In this document: positions 6,149 to 8,248 of the stretch, piece after piece
Layout of the letters: every line of letters starts with the position of its first letter
How positions within the stretch are numbered: position 1 is the stretch's first letter
Assembly (NCBI GenBank): GCA_902496125.1
Contig: CABUZU010000084.1
Location: 1-8,248 of the forward strand
Direction of reading: 5' to 3'
Length of the DNA: 8,248 nt
DNA from: an uncultured Lachnospiraceae bacterium
GTDB taxonomy: Bacteria; Bacillota; Clostridia; Lachnospirales; Lachnospiraceae
Position numbers and translations under genes: made by a program
Notes under the pieces: model-generated
The model's input: the letters and a program-made list of their open reading frames with translations, nothing else
What the model was told of the DNA's origin: nothing
Database searches by the model: none

Positions 6149-6937
6149 TTATTTGCCCTTATTCTGTGATAGATAAATATACCAATACATAACACCAACT
6201 AAAACAGCACCACCGATGATATTACCAAGTGTTACAGGAAGTAAGTTTGTTGCAAAGAAGTTACCCCATGTAAGATTTGCCATATCGGTTCCTGCTTCTA
6301 ACGCAGCTGCTTTCATCGCATCATTTGCAAATAAACCTGCAGAAATATAGAACATATTTGCAACACTATGCTCAAATCCAGCAATAACGAAGATCATGAT
6401 TGGGAAATATAATCCAATAATCTTACCTGCTACGTCTTTTGCTGCAAATGACATCCAAACAGCGATACATACTAGGAAGTTACATCCGATACCTTTTAAT
6501 AAAGCATCACCAAAGCTTAAAGAACATTTTGCTACTGCTGTTGAAATAACGCCTGCTCCAAATTTAGTCATTGCACCGCCATAAACAGCGATTGCTGCTA
6601 CTAAGATACTACCTACAAAATTACCAATGTAAACAACTACCCAGTTCTTTAACATCGCACCAACACTAACTTCGCCATGAAGTACAGGGATGATAATTAA
6701 GTTATTACCTGTAAATAATTCAGAACCTGCGATTAATACCATTGCAAGTCCGCCAGGGAATACGAAAGCACCAACGCCTGCTCCAAGTGTTCCATTAGCT
6801 GCAGTTGCACCAACACCTGCTAACGCGATAAACATACCTGCTAATACTGCTAATAAGAACATACGGCTTACTTCAGTATTTGCTTTGTTTTTGCCGATTG
6901 TAAGATAATTTTTTGCTACTTCAGCTGGAGAATTCAT
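6149..6937 (-). CDS. Formate/nitrite transporter (FNT) family channel, FocA-like
   Basis: This 262-residue inner-membrane channel belongs to the FNT family, pentamers that pass formate, nitrite or hydrosulfide. Six hydrophobic segments are visible at roughly 26-46, 57-72, 97-120, 147-165, 173-198 and 231-254. Family signatures are FPGGLAMVLIAGSELFTGN (60-78, with the GSELFTGN re-entrant loop) and AGFEHSVANMF (186-196), where H190 is the central pore histidine. The start at 6937 is preferred because GAGAGG (6950-6945) lies seven bases upstream. Starts at 6943 and 6988 are too close to that site or give a charged 17-residue extension atypical of the family. Its place next to molybdenum cofactor genes favours formate over nitrite or hydrosulfide as substrate, but this is inference. 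Confidence 0.9.
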   Translation of the reverse strand: MNSPAEVAKNYLTIGKNKANTEVSRMFLLAVLAGMFIALAGVGATAANGTLGAGVGAFVFPGGLAMVLIAGSELFTGNNLIIIPVLHGEVSVGAMLKNWVVVYIGNFVGSILVAAIAVYGGAMTKFGAGVISTAVAKCSLSFGDALLKGIGCNFLVCIAVWMSFAAKDVAGKIIGLYFPIMIFVIAGFEHSVANMFYISAGLFANDAMKAAALEAGTDMANLTWGNFFATNLLPVTLGNIIGGAVLVGVMYWYIYLSQNKGK

Positions 6938-6998
6938 ACACATACCTCTCTTTTCCATGCAAATTTTACTTCGCATCTTTTTAACCATCAGTTTCCTT

Positions 6999-7069
6999 AT
7001 GTTTAAAAACTTTGAACCGTCCTAATAATATCTATGATATTCCTCTAATGTTTCAAAGTTTTTAAACAT
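6999..7069 (-). repeat. 18-bp perfect inverted repeat across the mobA stop, with nested hairpin
   Basis: ATGTTTAAAAACTTTGAA at 6999-7016 is repeated in inverted orientation at 7069-7052, with 35 bases between. The arm at 7069-7052 encodes residues MFKNFE of the MobA-like protein, and the other arm lies after its stop codon (7024-7022). Inside the loop, AATATC (7027-7032) and GATATT (7036-7041) form a second hairpin. No T tract follows on the minus strand, so it is not a plain intrinsic terminator. It sits between mobA and the FNT gene and may affect mRNA stability or processing. Confidence 0.75.
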
Positions 7070-7588
7070 TGCTAACATACGGTCATAAGACCTAGCTGTC
7101 TCCTCTCCGACTACAATACTCTTCTCCTTACGAAGGAAATTATATATTGAATTCTCTCCCTTTGCTATTGACTCACCCATCTTATAAAACAGTTCCGTCG
7201 AATAAAAAGCATTAAAAGGCTCTACCCATCCTTCTTTTAAGGTTACACAAGCATACGCATCTTCTTTAGACAACCTATGCAGCATATAGGAAATGTATTC
7301 TTCATTAATTACAGGCATATCGCATGCTAGGACATAAACATACTTCGTAATAGAATATTTCATAGCTGTGTAGATTCCGCCCATTGGACCATGATTTGGC
7401 ATAATATCTTCTTCAATTCTGACGGGTAAATCCTCATATACCCAGGGTGTATCAGAAATGATTAACACATCTGGAAAAATTTGTTTTAATCGTTCAACGA
7501 TGAACTCACACATCTTTCTTTTATGTTCTTTTGATATTGTTCTCTTTCCACCGGCGAGAACTACTGCAGTACCAAATAGTCTATTCAT
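7022..7588 (-). CDS. mobA: MobA-like molybdenum cofactor nucleotidyltransferase with degenerate nucleotide loop
   Basis: MobA transfers GMP from GTP to molybdopterin to make the guanine dinucleotide cofactor used, for example, by formate dehydrogenases. The 188-residue product has the family frame: VVLAGGK (9-15), D61, GPMGGIYTA (67-75), VLACDMP (86-92), EPFNAFYS (123-130) and a closing FKNFETLEEY (175-184) in place of the usual F-x-N-(I/V)-N-T-x-x-D. The nucleotide-binding loop is unusual. After LAGGK one expects S-x-RMG-x-DK, but here it reads RTISKEHKRKM, with no RMG and no DK pair. Function as a true GTP transferase is therefore uncertain. It could be a divergent but active enzyme, or act on another nucleotide or cofactor. 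The ribosome site AGAAGG (7604-7599) lies 10 bases before the ATG. It lies between the mogA-type gene and the FNT channel gene. Confidence 0.7.
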   Translation of the reverse strand: MNRLFGTAVVLAGGKRTISKEHKRKMCEFIVERLKQIFPDVLIISDTPWVYEDLPVRIEEDIMPNHGPMGGIYTAMKYSITKYVYVLACDMPVINEEYISYMLHRLSKEDAYACVTLKEGWVEPFNAFYSTELFYKMGESIAKGENSIYNFLRKEKSIVVGEETARSYDRMLAMFKNFETLEEYHRYY

Positions 7589-7638
7589 TTTCAGTTATCC
7601 TTCTATAAATGAGAATACAATTCCCACAAATTGTTTTT

Positions 7639-7644
7639 ATTATA
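7639..7644 (-). promoter_or_regulatory. Probable extended -10 promoter of mobA
   Basis: TGTTATAAT on the minus strand is a perfect -10 with the extended TGn motif. The -35 region (around 7662-7667) is poor, as is common for extended -10 promoters. The predicted start point is about 44 bases before the mobA ATG. The rest of 7589-7801 is very AT-rich. I see no gene or riboswitch there, only a weak palindrome (7786-7800) at the end of mogA. Confidence 0.45.
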
Positions 7645-7801
7645 ACACAATTCTATAATAAACGAAATGTTTTTTTAACCAATATTTTATCATTTCTTTA
7701 CAATTTTTATTGTTAAAAACTTCCAATTACTAGCAAATATACCTAAAACAATGTCAATATTGCACAAAATTAAATACATTTTTTATGATAAATTTTATCA
7801 A

Positions 7802-8248
7802 TTATTTTCTTGCACAGTTTGTTGCAATCCCAGTTAAAATTCCAAGACCATGGTCAAGTTCTGAAACAATATATTCTAAACATTCACGTACTGCCTTTGG
7901 ACTGCCTGGTAAATTGACAATTAATGTCGATTTTCGAATCCCTGCTGCTGCTCTACTAAGCATGGTTCTTTTTGTAAACTGCATACTATAAGCTCTCATT
8001 GCTTCTGGAATTCCTGGAACGACTCTTTCTGTAATTGCAAGTGTTGCTTCTGGCATACAATCCCTAGGTGAAAATCCTGTTCCACCTGTTGTAACAATTA
8101 AGTCTGCAAGATGTTCATCTGCAATCTTAGCCATTTCTTCACTTAACATTTCCTTTTCATCAGGAAGTAGCGTGATTCTTACGACTTCATATCCATTTGC
8201 TTCTAAAATTTCTTTAATCACTGGACCGCTTAAATCTTCTCTTTCTCC
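7802..8248 (-). CDS. MogA/MoaB-type molybdopterin adenylyltransferase, cut by right edge
   Basis: This family adenylates molybdopterin before molybdenum insertion. The open frame continues to the window end, so the true start is outside. The visible 148 residues begin GEREDLSGPVIKEILEANGY, the usual segment near the N-terminus of MogA proteins; only about a dozen residues are likely missing. TTGGTGFSPRDCMPEAT (molybdopterin-binding loop), AMRAYSMQF, SRAAAGIRKSTLIVNLPGSPKAV and a closing ELDHGLGILTG follow, as in the family. MogA and MoaB cannot be told apart with certainty. It lies 213 bases upstream of the MobA-like gene on the same strand, which probably has its own promoter. Together they point to molybdenum or tungsten enzyme assembly. 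Confidence 0.88.
   Translation of the reverse strand, partial: GEREDLSGPVIKEILEANGYEVVRITLLPDEKEMLSEEMAKIADEHLADLIVTTGGTGFSPRDCMPEATLAITERVVPGIPEAMRAYSMQFTKRTMLSRAAAGIRKSTLIVNLPGSPKAVRECLEYIVSELDHGLGILTGIATNCARK

Noticed and set aside
6938..6988. Longer start of the FNT channel gene (17 more residues)
   Set aside because: The extra residues are charged and unlike the family; the ribosome site at 6950-6945 fits the start at 6937.
7786..7800. Palindrome TGATAAATTTTATCA after the mogA-type gene as a terminator
   Set aside because: Only A-T rich pairs with a one-base centre and no T tract follow; too weak to call.
7589..7801. Molybdenum cofactor riboswitch upstream of mobA
   Set aside because: The interval is almost pure AT without the GC-rich multi-stem structure of that class.

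Overview
The window is low-GC, Firmicutes-type DNA. Strong GGAGG ribosome sites, a sporulation sigma factor of the SigK type, BspA-like leucine-rich-repeat proteins and the clostridial look of the housekeeping proteins point to an anaerobic, spore-forming clostridium, most likely Lachnospiraceae or a close relative. The family-level assignment is inference. Apart from sigK, every gene lies on the minus strand.

Left edge (1-202): the 5' end of an IS200/IS605-family insertion sequence enters the window. It has a terminal TTGAC target, an imperfect hairpin, a promoter and the first 37 codons of a Y1 transposase (tnpA) running off the edge. Next to it (223-511) is the wreck of a BspA-like LRR gene. 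It keeps a ribosome site and a terminator, but its ATG has become ATA and most of the protein is deleted.

Middle (551-3989): sigK is the only plus-strand gene. It has a sporulation-type promoter and no room for the inhibitory pro-sequence known from Bacillus. It converges on a two-gene operon of secreted BspA-like LRR proteins through a hairpin shared with the end of sigK. The operon starts from a perfect consensus sigma-A promoter whose -35 box overlaps the stop codon of the preceding gene, and a strong hairpin sits in its leader. The LRR wreck and the intact operon flank sigK and share leader, C-terminal coding and terminator sequence, so they look like two copies of one ancestral unit.

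Right part (3986-8248): a two-gene operon encodes an M18 aminopeptidase and a HAD phosphatase. Upstream are a formate/nitrite-type channel (FNT), a MobA-like molybdenum cofactor nucleotidyltransferase with a degenerate nucleotide-binding loop, and a MogA/MoaB-type molybdopterin adenylyltransferase cut by the right edge. Molybdenum cofactor genes beside a formate channel suggest a molybdenum or tungsten formate dehydrogenase locus beyond the right edge (inference). An 18-bp perfect inverted repeat spans the mobA stop codon, between mobA and the FNT gene.

I see no tRNA, rRNA, CRISPR array or clear riboswitch. No unmistakably new system is present. The items most worth following are the LRR operon leader, the mobA-FNT inverted repeat, the altered MobA loop and the LRR/sigK rearrangement.
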